Shown one piece after another: positions 39,275-47,926 of a DNA stretch of 64,000 nucleotides. A program made the position numbers and the translations under genes. The notes under the pieces were generated by a model. It made no database searches and was not told where the DNA came from. It saw only the letters and a program-made list of their open reading frames with translations. Origin of the DNA: Paramagnetospirillum magnetotacticum MS-1 (GTDB lineage: Bacteria; Pseudomonadota; Alphaproteobacteria; Rhodospirillales; Magnetospirillaceae). The stretch spans positions 62,001 to 126,000 of the forward strand of contig NZ_JXSL01000022.1 in the NCBI RefSeq assembly GCF_000829825.1, given 5' to 3'. Each line of letters begins with the position of its first letter. Positions within the stretch are counted from its first letter, which is position 1.

Positions 39275-41701
39275 TCAAGCGGCCTTCTTTTCCGCCAAAA
39301 AGGCGGCAAGGGCCTTGTCGTCCTTACGGATGTGCTGGCTCAGCCAGGTAGCGACATAATCGAACAACTCGCCCCCTGCCTCGGCGCTTCCCGCGGCAAT
39401 GGCGGCGCGCAAGGGATCGACCCGCTCGAAGAAGGCGTGGTGCGATCTGCGATGGGTTTCGATCTCCGCATAGGCGCTGCGGCTCATCAGGCTTTCTTCC
39501 TCGGTGAAATGGCTGCGCATGGTGCGGTCGAGCTCGGCCAGCAGGGGGACGGCCATCTGACTGCCCTCGCCGCTCATCATTTGACGGTAGGCCTTGTTGA
39601 CCAGTTCGAACAGGTCGCGGTGATGTTTGTCCACCGTCGCTTCGCCGGTTTCGGCCGTGGCGTCCCAATGAAGCAGAGTCATGTCTTTCTTGTCCGAGCG
39701 GACCTGGGCCAGGAAGACGCCCACTTCGTGACGGAGAAACTCCGCTTGCCGTGACAGGTCGCCCGAGGATTCCTTGATCTGTTCCGCCGCCTGTCCGGTT
39801 TCTCGGGCGGCCTGCTCCACCGAGACGATATTGCTGGACACTTCCGAGGTCCCGGCCGCGGCCTGTTCCACATTGCGGGCGATTTCGCCGGTGGCGGCGG
39901 TCTGCTCCTGGACGGCGGAGGCCACCGAGGTGCTGATCTCGCCCATTTCGCCGATCACCGTGGAAATGCTGTCGATGGCGGCGACGGCGGCGCTGGTGCT
40001 TTGCTGCACCGCCGAGATCTGGCTGCCGATCTCGCTGGTGGCGCGCGCGGTCTGGTTGGCCAGATTCTTCACCTCGTTGGCGACGACGGCGAAGCCTTTG
40101 CCAGCGTCGCCCGCGCGGGCCGCCTCGATGGTGGCGTTGAGCGCCAGAAGATTGGTCTGGGACGCGATGTCGTTGATCAGATCGACGATTTCGCCGATGC
40201 GCCCCACATTCTCGGACAGGGCCCGAACCTGTTGCGTGGTGTGGTCGGCCTCTTCGCGGGCGCGCTCTGCCACGGCCTGGGAACGTTCCACCTGATGGGC
40301 GATTTCGTTGATGGAGGCGGCCAGTTCCTCGGTGGCGGCGGCGACGGTCTCCACATTGGTGGAGGCCTCCTGGGCGGCCGAGGCGACGGTGGTGGCCTGG
40401 GAACTGGTCTCGGTGGCCGTTCCGGCCATCTGGCCCGAGGCCGCCTGAAGCTCGGTGGCCGCCGAGGTCACGGTCTCGATCACCTTGCCGACGCTGTCTT
40501 CGAAGGTGTCGGCCATTTTGCGCATGGCCATCAGGCGGTCGGCCTCGGCCTGCTTCTTCTGCCGTTCCTGCTCGGCTTCCAACTGACGGACGCGGACCAG
40601 TTGATCCTTGAAGTGCGCCACCGACTTGGCCATGACCCCGATCTCATCGGCCCGACCGGCGAAGGGCACCTCGACATCGAGATTGTTGCTGGCCAGTTGC
40701 CCCATGACCCCGGTCATGGCGTCGATGGGGCCCAGGATGGAGCGGGCGATCAGGACGGCGAAGGTCAGGCCGATAATCACGGCCAATACCGACAGAATCC
40801 GGGACTGAAGTTCCTTGGCGTTGATCGTGTCCCCGGTTTCCTGGCCCAGGCTCGCTAAGCGCTCCAACTGGGAGTTTTTCACCTTGGTGGACTGATCGGC
40901 GAATTCGGCGGCCAGGGCGGCGTTGTCCTTGGTGACGATCTGATCCATGGCGGTGGTGGCATCCACCAATTGCCGGAAGACGGAGGCGTAGGCGGGCAGG
41001 GATTGAGAGAGGCTGTCCACCACTTTGCGGGTGCGCGCGTCGCGGGCCTGGGTTCCCAGAGTCTTGACCGCTGCTTCTGCGGCGGCGATCTGATCGTTGG
41101 CGGCCTGGGCAAACTGGGCTTGGGGGGTTGCCAGGAAACGGTTGGCATTGAGCCGGGCCAGCAGCAACTGCTCCTGCGCCTTGCCCGTATGGGCGGCGGT
41201 GGTGTAATCGCCTTCAGCCATGGCGGCGTCCATGAGGCCGGTCAGTTGGCTGCGCATGGCGGCGCCCGAGGGAACCAACTGCTCGTCCAGCATCTTGTCG
41301 CGCTTGGCGCGCAGGGCGATGACCTTCTCGAAATTGGCGTTATAGCCGTCCACCAGTGCCTTCATCCGTTCGAGCGCAGCCTTTCGCTCGGGATTGGCCG
41401 TGGCCGAGATGGCTTCGCCCAGATCCTTGGCAAGCTCAGATTGCAGCACCCGCACGCGGGTCAAAGCCTTCTCGTCGCCCAGGCTGCCGGTAAAGAGCAG
41501 CACATTGCGCCGCAGGCCAACCACGTTGCGGTCGATGGACAGGACCCGAAGCGTGTTGGTGTTGATCCTTTGGTACTGATCGATATTGGTCTCGATGGCG
41601 ATGAAGCCGAACCCGACCACGACCGCAATCGCGATCAGCAGGCCGAGAATGGTTAGAAAGCCGCCATAAATGCGGTTCTTGACGGTGAACGAGATCGTCA
41701 T
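39275..41701 (-). CDS. Methyl-accepting chemotaxis protein with C-terminal hemerythrin domain
   Basis: 808-residue receptor. Membrane helix (about 13-35), helical periplasmic sensor (about 40-310), second helix (about 312-332), HAMP (about 333-385), methyl-accepting domain with the standard tip [19 protein letters not shown], and a bacteriohemerythrin domain (about 674-808). All O2-binding di-iron ligands are seen: His693 or 694, His731-x3-Glu735, His750-x3-His754 and His790-x4-Asp795. A cytoplasmic oxygen sensor joined to a receptor, as in Desulfovibrio DcrH; a role in aerotaxis is inferred. The 226 bp upstream are AT-rich and hold only a hairpin. Confidence 0.95.
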   Translation of the reverse strand: MTISFTVKNRIYGGFLTILGLLIAIAVVVGFGFIAIETNIDQYQRINTNTLRVLSIDRNVVGLRRNVLLFTGSLGDEKALTRVRVLQSELAKDLGEAISATANPERKAALERMKALVDGYNANFEKVIALRAKRDKMLDEQLVPSGAAMRSQLTGLMDAAMAEGDYTTAAHTGKAQEQLLLARLNANRFLATPQAQFAQAANDQIAAAEAAVKTLGTQARDARTRKVVDSLSQSLPAYASVFRQLVDATTAMDQIVTKDNAALAAEFADQSTKVKNSQLERLASLGQETGDTINAKELQSRILSVLAVIIGLTFAVLIARSILGPIDAMTGVMGQLASNNLDVEVPFAGRADEIGVMAKSVAHFKDQLVRVRQLEAEQERQKKQAEADRLMAMRKMADTFEDSVGKVIETVTSAATELQAASGQMAGTATETSSQATTVASAAQEASTNVETVAAATEELAASINEIAHQVERSQAVAERAREEADHTTQQVRALSENVGRIGEIVDLINDIASQTNLLALNATIEAARAGDAGKGFAVVANEVKNLANQTARATSEIGSQISAVQQSTSAAVAAIDSISTVIGEMGEISTSVASAVQEQTAATGEIARNVEQAAAGTSEVSSNIVSVEQAARETGQAAEQIKESSGDLSRQAEFLRHEVGVFLAQVRSDKKDMTLLHWDATAETGEATVDKHHRDLFELVNKAYRQMMSGEGSQMAVPLLAELDRTMRSHFTEEESLMSRSAYAEIETHRRSHHAFFERVDPLRAAIAAGSAEAGGELFDYVATWLSQHIRKDDKALAAFLAEKKAA

Positions 41702-41867
41702 CGTACCCCCCCCTAACAGACGGCATGCGGCTTTCTACCGCCCCAAACGCCATACGACCAAGGAGTATGTCAAAACCACCCCTTGGAAAGGGTACCTAAA
41801 ACTATATATGCAAAAGTATCAATATTGTGAATGTGACGATTTGGAATGCTACTTTGCTGACGGAACA

Positions 41868-41900
41868 GGTAAAACGGCCCTAATTTCTGGCCGTTTTACC
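41868..41900. terminator. 12-bp hairpin between the chemoreceptor and lipoprotein genes
   Basis: GGTAAAACGGCC (41868-41879) pairs perfectly with GGCCGTTTTACC (41889-41900). It lies 28 bp after the lipoprotein gene stop and probably ends that transcript, although no T-run follows the stem. Confidence 0.6.
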
Positions 41901-41927
41901 TCGGGTTGATGTCTGTGCGTCGGTGTT

Positions 41928-42602
41928 CTACCAAGAAGCCAGGCCCGATGGACCGACCTTCAGGGTGAACTCGGCCACCGCCCCACGTTTGAGGTCGTAT
42001 TCGCGGAAAGGATCGACGGGAACCGGGCCGGGGGTGACGATGGCCTCCCGGCCGGGATCGAGGGCGGCCAGGGCGGCGGGAAAGCGGGCCGCATCATAGG
42101 CGCTCGAGGGATAGGCCCAGGCAGTGAAACTGTATTTGCCCTGGCGGCACGAGGCGGCGGTCCAATAATAGGAATGGGACGGCAATTGCAGTCCGACAGC
42201 GGGCGGTCCGAACGCACCCGACCGGTCCAGGGCGTCGGCCAGTCCGGCATAGGCGACCTGATCCAGGGAAACCGTGGCCGAGTCGGCGCGCCAGGGCGAC
42301 AGGGGATCCCACAGGTCCATGGTGGCCACATTGCCGCTGCGGATGGTGGTGATCTTCAGGGTTTTGGCCGGGGAATCCCATTCATAGACGCGGACCTGCT
42401 GGTCCCACAGGCCGTTATAGACCAGGCGGAAGCGTTCGGGCGCCCCGGCGGCGCAGGCGCCCGCGATATCGCTGCCTTCCACGAAGGAGTACCACTGGGC
42501 CTTGCGATAGATGGGGTTGCCGATATCGTCGCCGCTATAGGCGCAGCCCGCCAGCAGAGCGAGAGAAGCGGAGATCACGGGAAGGGCGAGGCGACGGGGC
42601 AT
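41928..42602 (-). CDS. Lipoprotein of unknown function
   Basis: 224 residues with signal peptide and lipobox LAGC (Cys about 20). The mature protein has paired cysteines and many aromatic residues (KAQWYSFVEGSD, WDQQVRVYEWD, SYYWTAASCRQG), but no domain I recognise. The ATG at 42602 was chosen because it directly precedes the signal peptide; the longer frame starts in a non-hydrophobic stretch. Divergent from the D,D-carboxypeptidase gene. Confidence 0.75.
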   Translation of the reverse strand: MPRRLALPVISASLALLAGCAYSGDDIGNPIYRKAQWYSFVEGSDIAGACAAGAPERFRLVYNGLWDQQVRVYEWDSPAKTLKITTIRSGNVATMDLWDPLSPWRADSATVSLDQVAYAGLADALDRSGAFGPPAVGLQLPSHSYYWTAASCRQGKYSFTAWAYPSSAYDAARFPAALAALDPGREAIVTPGPVPVDPFREYDLKRGAVAEFTLKVGPSGLASW

Positions 42603-42759
42603 GGTATTTGCCTTGGCATGGGGTTGGGGCATTGGATAAATGCGCAGGAAAATATGGCGGGAATCGGGCCTTTCGCGAAGCTTTACACCGATTCGCAAAA
42701 TCTTTAAGGTTTGCGCGTTACCCTAAACCAACTCAGTCGCAGAACGGAAGGTCGAGACG

Positions 42760-44061
42760 TTGCACCTGAGCCGCACTGGATTCCCGAATCGCCTTCGCCT
42801 GTTGGCCGCCGCCCTGGCCGCCGCCTTTGTCCTGGCGGTCCAGCCTGCCCAGGCCGGGCGTTATGCCTCCATCGTCATCGATGCGCAAACCGGTTCGGTC
42901 CTGCATGCGGCCAATCCCGACGCCAGATCCTATCCCGCGTCCCTGACCAAGGTGATGACGCTGTTCTTGCTGTTCGACGAGTTGGATTCGGGGCGGATCA
43001 GGATGGACTCCAAGTTCACCGCCTCGGCCCATGCCGCCGCCCAGTCTCCGTCAAAACTGGGTCTGGAGCCGGGTGAGACCATTTCCGTGGAAAACCTGAT
43101 TTTGGCCCTGGTCACCAAATCCGCCAATGACGCCGCCGTCGTGGCAGCCGAAGGCGTGGGCGGCACCGAGTCCAAATTCGCCCAAATGATGACCCGCAAG
43201 GCCCAGGCGCTCGGCATGCGTAACACGGTCTACCGCAATGCATCGGGCCTGCCCGATACGGGGCAGGTCTCGACGGTGCGCGATCAGGCCATTCTGGCCC
43301 GCGCCCTGATCCGCAGCCATCCCGGCTATTACAAATACTTTTCCACCCGCCAGTTCGTCTATGAGGGTCAGCCCATCAATACCCATAACCGGCTGATGCT
43401 GCGCTATCAGGGCGCCGACGGCATCAAGACCGGCTATATCCACGCCTCGGGCTTCAATCTCATCTCGTCGGCCAAGCGCGGCGACCAGCGCATCATCGGC
43501 GTGGTGTTCGGCGGCGCCACCGCCACGTCGCGCGACAATCATATGGCGCAGCTGCTGGACAAGGGCTTTGCCAAGCTGCGCCGCGGCGGCGGCGTCGAGA
43601 TGGCGTCGGCCGAGACAGAGGCCGAAAGCAACGACGATCTGCCCGATCTGGACGATCTGGAAGCCGCCGCCCAGGCGGCCAAGGCGCCCGCCAAGGCCCC
43701 CGTCCTCGTCAAGCCCAAGCCTGCATCCTCCAAGAAAATCGCCATGCGCGCGCCGTCACGCGCCGCCAATGACGATGACGACGACGACGACGCGGTGGGC
43801 GATGCCGATCCGGCGGCCTGGGCCATCCAGGTGGGCGCCTTCAGCGAATATCGCCCGGCCCACAAGGCGGCCAGCGATGCCGCCAAGAAGCTGGGCGGGC
43901 TGGTCTCGAAGGCTTCCATCGATATCGACAAGGCGGGTAAGGGCAAGAAGGCCCTCTTCCGCGCCCGCATTTCCGGCTTTACCGAGGATCAGGCCCGCGC
44001 CGCCTGCAAGCGTCTGGGTCGGGCGGGCAAGTCCTGCAAGCCGGTCAATCCCAACGCCTGA
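42760..44061 (+). CDS. D-alanyl-D-alanine carboxypeptidase with SPOR domain
   Basis: Exported class C penicillin-binding protein that trims the terminal D-Ala of peptidoglycan stems. 433 residues: signal peptide to about 32, catalytic SLTK (61-64), SAN (121-123) and KTG (223-225). The transpeptidase-fold domain is followed by an acidic linker (with a run of seven Asp) and a C-terminal SPOR domain (about 350-430) that binds denuded glycan at the septum. The start is TTG. The usual DacA membrane-anchor helix is absent; SPOR likely replaces it for localisation. Confidence 0.94.
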   Translation: MHLSRTGFPNRLRLLAAALAAAFVLAVQPAQAGRYASIVIDAQTGSVLHAANPDARSYPASLTKVMTLFLLFDELDSGRIRMDSKFTASAHAAAQSPSKLGLEPGETISVENLILALVTKSANDAAVVAAEGVGGTESKFAQMMTRKAQALGMRNTVYRNASGLPDTGQVSTVRDQAILARALIRSHPGYYKYFSTRQFVYEGQPINTHNRLMLRYQGADGIKTGYIHASGFNLISSAKRGDQRIIGVVFGGATATSRDNHMAQLLDKGFAKLRRGGGVEMASAETEAESNDDLPDLDDLEAAAQAAKAPAKAPVLVKPKPASSKKIAMRAPSRAANDDDDDDDAVGDADPAAWAIQVGAFSEYRPAHKAASDAAKKLGGLVSKASIDIDKAGKGKKALFRARISGFTEDQARAACKRLGRAGKSCKPVNPNA

Positions 44062-44067
44062 TTCCGT

Positions 44068-44101
44068 CTAATCCCGCCATCCCGCTAATCCCGCCATCCC
44101 G
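44068..44101. repeat. Two tandem 17-bp units
   Basis: CTAATCCCGCCATCCCG occurs twice in perfect tandem. The second unit contains the stop codon of the minus-strand cyclotransferase-like gene, so the repeat may have reset its C-terminus. Confidence 0.8.
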
Positions 44102-44522
44102 CCATCAAGGCGCCGATACGGGTCAGGGCGGCGCGTTTGTGGCGCAGGCGCCAGGTGTCCAGACGCCACTCCTCCCGGCTGGCGTTTACCTCAGGCTTGC
44201 CGAGATAGGCCTCGGCCGTCACCTCGCGGCCATCCTTTAAGCGCACCGGCAAAAGTCCGATCCTGTATTCGGGGCCTTCGTAATAGCTGAGCCGGTCGCG
44301 ATCCGTCTCATCCAGTCCGCTGACCAGGATGCCTTCGACCACCCCGGTGGCGTGGGGGATCAGCATGGGATAGCTGCGTCCGGCGATGGTTACCCGGCGC
44401 CATCCCGACAGACGGGCGGGCTCCTGGGCTTGCGGCGCGCACGGATGGCCCAGGACGACCGCAAGCACATCCCCGTCCATCAGGGTTCCGAAAAAGAACA
44501 TGGGCAGGTCGTCTTGGGGCAC
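44085..44522 (-). CDS. Gamma-glutamylcyclotransferase-like (AIG2) protein
   Basis: About 145 residues with the GGCT/AIG2 barrel: FFFGTLMDGDVL at the substrate loop, VEGILVSGLDETDRDRLSYYEGPEY with the conserved Glu, and AEAYLG. Members release 5-oxoproline from gamma-glutamyl amines or act on related substrates; the target here is unknown. The GTG at 44522 has GGAGA at the right distance; a TTG at 44555 and an ATG at 44501 are alternatives. Confidence 0.82.
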   Translation of the reverse strand: MPQDDLPMFFFGTLMDGDVLAVVLGHPCAPQAQEPARLSGWRRVTIAGRSYPMLIPHATGVVEGILVSGLDETDRDRLSYYEGPEYRIGLLPVRLKDGREVTAEAYLGKPEVNASREEWRLDTWRLRHKRAALTRIGALMAGWRD

Positions 44523-44572
44523 CGCGGCTGTCTCCGGGAAGGTGATGCCCCCCAAGGATAGCGCCGCCGGGC

Positions 44573-45121
44573 TCAGTCGGAAAGCTGGCTGGACCGTTCG
44601 ATGAGTATGCCAAAAGCTTCGGTGAAGGTCCGCAGAGTGTCCTGCGCCGCCGAGGAGAAGAAATTGGGAACCGCGGCGCCGTAGGTGACGAAGCCGAGAA
44701 AACGCCCTTCGATATTGATGGGCGCGGTCATGCAGGAGCGGCTTTCGGAGGCTCGCGCCTTGCTGGTGTGGTATCGGCCCTCTCCCCCGAAGGCGGCCAT
44801 GTCGGCAACGATCCGGGGTGTGGTTTCGTCGGCCAGCAGGACCAGCGACGGAACGTCGGTCATCCTGATCTCGGTGATTTCAGGGGGGCCTTTATCGTCG
44901 GAATTACAGGGAAAGGCCCATAGGGTGTCATGCTGGGCGCAATAGACCGAAAGGGACAGGTGGTGCAGGGAGGCAAGGCCCGGAACTTCCCGGATCATGG
45001 CGTGAAGTCGCCGGGCTGGCTCTTGCAGCCAAGCCACCATGGACTCCATGGACACGGTAAGTCCCGCCGACATCGGCGATAGAGCGGGGTGGAGACTGGC
45101 CTGAGCAGAGCTTGCATTCAT
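44573..45121 (-). CDS. GAF-domain protein
   Basis: 182-residue cytoplasmic protein whose central and C-terminal parts resemble a GAF domain (LHHLSLSVYCAQHDTLWAF, then SRSCMTAPINIEGRFLGFVTYGA and a final helix). It contains a Cys-Met pair at the expected ligand face. Such small stand-alone GAF proteins bind small molecules or redox agents. No output domain. Role unknown. Confidence 0.7.
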   Translation of the reverse strand: MNASSAQASLHPALSPMSAGLTVSMESMVAWLQEPARRLHAMIREVPGLASLHHLSLSVYCAQHDTLWAFPCNSDDKGPPEITEIRMTDVPSLVLLADETTPRIVADMAAFGGEGRYHTSKARASESRSCMTAPINIEGRFLGFVTYGAAVPNFFSSAAQDTLRTFTEAFGILIERSSQLSD

Positions 45122-45195
45122 AAGTCGATTCTACCCCGTGGGAATCCATCAGGGGAAGGCACGACTTTTTACATAAGTTGATGATTTAGTATGAA

Positions 45196-45396
45196 CTAAG
45201 CATGGCCCCGAATTTCCGGATCAAAGGCGCGATGTATACTTTTGCATGCGTGCCAGAGAATGCACGGACGGCTATCGGCGCAACGGCAGCCATCCTCGAT
45301 CAGCGGCGCCACGGACTCGGAACCCGCATGAGAGTTCATGATTCCGATGATGGTTTGAATTCGAGTCGGCAGGCAATGGCGCAGGTCATTATTCAT
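45196..45396 (-). CDS. Small cysteine-rich protein
   Basis: Possible 66-residue protein starting at an ATG with GGGGGT 5 bp upstream. Cysteines at 8, 37, 39, 45 and 51 give the pattern CxC-x5-C-x5-C, which may bind metal. No family recognised, and overlapping frames exist on the other strand, so existence is uncertain. The 203 bp between it and the CRP-family gene hold no other feature that I can name. Confidence 0.4.
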   Translation of the reverse strand: MNNDLRHCLPTRIQTIIGIMNSHAGSESVAPLIEDGCRCADSRPCILWHACKSIHRAFDPEIRGHA

Positions 45397-45599
45397 GGTA
45401 CCCCCCGTTTCCAGCGTTCGACCTATCCTATGGTATGAGGTGGAAGGCGGAGGATGGAATAGCGAGATTGTACTTATTGGCGACCAAATATGACGATATG
45501 GTTCGCACTCGTCCAAACCGCCTCGTCCCGAAGCTTGTGGGGCCAAGGCCGTATTGAAAAGAGCCGGGGGCGGACGGATACTCCGGGTGGGGATGGGCC

Positions 45600-46316
45600 T
45601 TGTTGACGGGTTCGCAAGACATGGACGTGATCGACGGCGGCTTGGCCCGCGTTTCCCTTTTTTCCGACATGGACGAGGCCGCCCTCAGCGACATCGAGGC
45701 GCGGTGCAACTGGTCGCGCGTGCCGTCGGGCAGTCAGATCTTCGACAAGGACAGCGACACACTGGAAGTCTATTTCGTGGTGGAGGGCGCGGTGCGCATC
45801 CTGACCACCGGCGCCGACGAGCGCGAAGTCGCCCTGGCCGACGTTATCGGCGGCAATTATTTCGGGGAACTGGCCGCCATCGACGGCATGAAGCGGTCGG
45901 CCCGGGTGGTCGCCACCAAGGATTCGCTGCTGGCCTCCCTGGAGGGGGGCGCTTTCCTCGATCTGATGCGGCAATACCCCGCAATCGCCATCAAAGTGGT
46001 CGAACGCCTGACTCGCATCGTGCGCAGCCTGGATAGCCGGGTGGCGCAACTTTCCACCCAGAACGAGAGCCAGCGCGTCTGGGGTGAAATCCTCCGTCTG
46101 GCCCAGCCCGATCCCGCCAGGCCCGATTCATGGCAGATCGCCGATCTGCCCAATCACAAGGAAATCGCCGCCTGGGCCGGGACGACCCGCGAAAAGGTGG
46201 CCCAAGCCATCGGTGAACTGGCCCGCGAAGGCGTGGTTCGCCGCCGCTCCATGGGGCTGGTCATTTGCGATCTTGCCCGCCTGCAATTGATGGCGGCATC
46301 GCGCGGCGCGGCGTGA
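45600..46316 (+). CDS. CRP/FNR family transcriptional regulator
   Basis: 238 residues: cyclic-nucleotide-binding beta-roll (about 20-135), dimer helix, winged helix (about 155-230). The phosphate-binding cassette reads FGELAAIDGMKRSA, with the CRP-like Glu90, Arg99 and Ser100, so a cyclic nucleotide ligand is plausible. FNR-type iron-sulfur cysteines are absent. The recognition helix TTREKVAQA has Arg197-Glu198 in the places of CRP Arg180-Glu181, with Gln for Arg185. Three CRP-type palindromes lie downstream at the pilus promoters. Start: TTG 45600 with GGGTGGGG, or ATG 45621. Confidence 0.92.
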   Translation: MLTGSQDMDVIDGGLARVSLFSDMDEAALSDIEARCNWSRVPSGSQIFDKDSDTLEVYFVVEGAVRILTTGADEREVALADVIGGNYFGELAAIDGMKRSARVVATKDSLLASLEGGAFLDLMRQYPAIAIKVVERLTRIVRSLDSRVAQLSTQNESQRVWGEILRLAQPDPARPDSWQIADLPNHKEIAAWAGTTREKVAQAIGELAREGVVRRRSMGLVICDLARLQLMAASRGAA

Positions 46317-46370
46317 TGGGCGAAATTACCTAAAATTTGAACAAATCTGCAACAATAAAACTTTGGTCTC

Positions 46371-46386
46371 TGTGCGGCTATTCACA
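46371..46386. promoter_or_regulatory. CRP-type operator before flp1
   Basis: TGTG-CGGCTATT-CACA, with the TCACA half-site. A possible -10 (TCAAAT, 46407-46412) lies about 28 bp after its centre, as in class II activation. The leader block TTCAACGAGACAGAGGGCGG that follows is shared with flp2. Confidence 0.7.
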
Positions 46387-46525
46387 GATGGCATTGGTAT
46401 GTTGTGTCAAATTGGTTTCAACGAGACAGAGGGCGGGAAGCAGAAATCAACCTGGGCCTGAAGCTCTCGAACGGAAGCGGAGACAATTGTCGATGTTTTC
46501 GCCACATAAACTGAGGAGATACAAA

Positions 46526-46699
46526 ATGTTTACTTCGATCCGCACCATGATCACCAAGATGACCCGTGACGAGCAGGGCGCCACCGCCATCGAATACGGT
46601 TTGATCGCCGCCCTGATCTCCGTGGTCGCCATCCCCGGCATGCTGGTGCTTGGGCCCAAGCTGTCCACCCTGTTCACGACCATCTCCGGCAAATTCTAG
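46526..46699 (+). CDS. flp1: Flp-type pilin 1
   Basis: 57-residue type IVb prepilin. The leader ends at Gly18 and the mature protein starts ATAIEYG, with Glu at +5 and Tyr at +6, the Flp signature cut by TadV. The mature chain is 39 residues, nearly all hydrophobic helix. GAGGAG lies 6 bp before the ATG. Own operator upstream and own terminator downstream. It builds the bundle-forming Tad pilus used for surface adhesion. Confidence 0.96.
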   Translation: MFTSIRTMITKMTRDEQGATAIEYGLIAALISVVAIPGMLVLGPKLSTLFTTISGKF

Positions 46700-46750
46700 C
46701 TGGTTGCCGCGCCGCATCGGCGGCGCCCCAGCACACAGGCTGGAAGAAAC

Positions 46751-46784
46751 AAGGCGCCTCTCGGACCGAGGGGCGCCTTTCTTA
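46751..46784 (+). terminator. Terminator of flp1
   Basis: AAGGCGCC (46751-46758) pairs with GGCGCCTT (46772-46779) around an inner CTCGG/CCGAG stem, then TTCTT. Copied after flp2. Confidence 0.85.
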
Positions 46785-46844
46785 TTGAACGGAGCGGAGT
46801 TGTATAAAAATTTAAGCAATATCCATAGTTAAAACTTACGTCTA

Positions 46845-46860
46845 TGTGTATTTCGCCACA
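46845..46860. promoter_or_regulatory. CRP-type operator before flp2
   Basis: TGTG-TATTTCGC-CACA. A CATATT box (46882-46887) begins about 29 bp after its centre. It occupies the same place as the operator before flp1. The 301-bp gap 46700-47000 otherwise holds the flp1 terminator and the flp2 leader. Confidence 0.65.
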
Positions 46861-47000
46861 GATAGCATGAGCATAATATGCCATATTTGCTTCAACGAGA
46901 CAGAGGGCGGGAAAACAAGATGCAGTCTTGGCCTGGAAATCTCGAGTGAAAATGAAGGCGGATGTCGATAGTCCCGCCGACTAAATTAAGGAGACGACAA

Positions 47001-47174
47001 ATGTTTACTTCGATCCGCACCATGATCGCCAAGATGGCTCGTGACGAGCAGGGCGCTACCGCCATCGAATACGGCCTGATCGCCGCCCTGATCTCCGTGG
47101 TCGCCATCCCCGGTATGCTGGTGCTTGGGCCCAAGCTGTCCACCCTGTTCACGACAATCTCCGGCAATATGTAG
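47001..47174 (+). CDS. flp2: Flp-type pilin 2
   Basis: 57-residue prepilin. The mature region is identical to Flp1 except the last two residues (NM for KF), and the leader differs at two positions. The two genes with flanking leader and terminator form a tandem duplication of about 0.47 kb. AAGGAGA precedes the ATG. Independent operator and terminator suggest either a dosage increase or separately tuned expression. Confidence 0.96.
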   Translation: MFTSIRTMIAKMARDEQGATAIEYGLIAALISVVAIPGMLVLGPKLSTLFTTISGNM

Positions 47175-47225
47175 CTGCCCGGCGCGCCGCTTCGGCGGCG
47201 CCCCAGCGCGCAAGCGGGAAGAAAC

Positions 47226-47257
47226 AAGGCGCCTCTCGGATAGGGGCGCCTTGTTTC
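47226..47257 (+). terminator. Terminator of flp2
   Basis: AAGGCGCC (47226-47233) with GGCGCCTT (47245-47252), then TGTTT. A slightly shorter copy of the flp1 terminator. Confidence 0.85.
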
Positions 47258-47309
47258 GTGGAATCCATAGGCAGTGGCGCGGATTGACAAATAATAGAGT
47301 CATAGTATC

Positions 47310-47325
47310 TGTGCATGTTGTCACA
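47310..47325. promoter_or_regulatory. CRP-type operator before the tadV operon
   Basis: TGTG-CATGTTGT-CACA, one mismatch from TGTGA-N6-TCACA. It lies 100 bp before tadV; a TAGATT box starts about 29 bp after its centre. Confidence 0.7.
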
Positions 47326-47424
47326 GTCATAAAGGGCGTGAAGTTGTAGATTTTTCCTTGGGAAAATAGTGGGAACGGGCCGTGAAATCTCTCCTCAAGG
47401 AGGGGCCGGTTCCAGGAGGCGGGA

Positions 47425-47907
47425 ATGGGCCATATCATCTTGATCCTATCGGCCATGGTTTTTGTCGCGGCCTTGCTGGACGCGGCCTGGGGGGACTTGC
47501 GCTCGTTGCGCATCCGCAACCGGGTTCCTCTGACCATTCTGGCGGCCTTCGTGCCTTGGGCATTGTGCGCCGGTTATGACGGCGGGCAATGGCTGGCCCA
47601 TCTCGGCACCGGCGTGCTGTGCTTCGTGGCCGCCGCGATCCTGTTCAGCCTGGGTCTGTGGGGCGGTGGCGACGCCAAGCTGGTTCCCGCCGTGGTGCTG
47701 TGGGTCGGTCCCTCGGACCTGCCGCGCTTTCTTCTGATCATGGCGGTGGCTGGCGGCCTAGTGGCCTTGGCCGCCCTTGTGGTCCGTCGCGCCGAGGCCG
47801 GTGGCCCGCATCCGGTCATGCGGGGTCATATACCCTATGGTATCGCCATCGCCGCAGGTGGTTTAGACTGGGCGGCGGTCGCGCTGCTGCCCCGGTTGAC
47901 CGGCTGA
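47425..47907 (+). CDS. cpaA: Prepilin peptidase TadV/CpaA
   Basis: 160-residue membrane aspartic protease that processes Flp and the TadE/F pseudopilins. About five helices; catalytic Asp24 (AWGDLRS) and Asp83 (GGGDAKL). It lacks the N-methylation domain of type IVa peptidases, normal for TadV. First gene of the plus-strand assembly operon. Confidence 0.94.
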   Translation: MGHIILILSAMVFVAALLDAAWGDLRSLRIRNRVPLTILAAFVPWALCAGYDGGQWLAHLGTGVLCFVAAAILFSLGLWGGGDAKLVPAVVLWVGPSDLPRFLLIMAVAGGLVALAALVVRRAEAGGPHPVMRGHIPYGIAIAAGGLDWAAVALLPRLTG

Positions 47908-47926
47908 GCGCCGGAGGGGGAAGGTC

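Noticed and set aside
45600-46316. FNR-type oxygen-sensing regulator
   Set aside because: The N-terminal cysteine cluster is missing (only one Cys in the first 40 residues) and the pocket has CRP-like nucleotide contacts.
46388-46420. Sigma-54 type promoter before flp1 (TGGCAT then TTG)
   Set aside because: The -12 TTG is displaced by two bases and the match is not shared with the flp2 copy.
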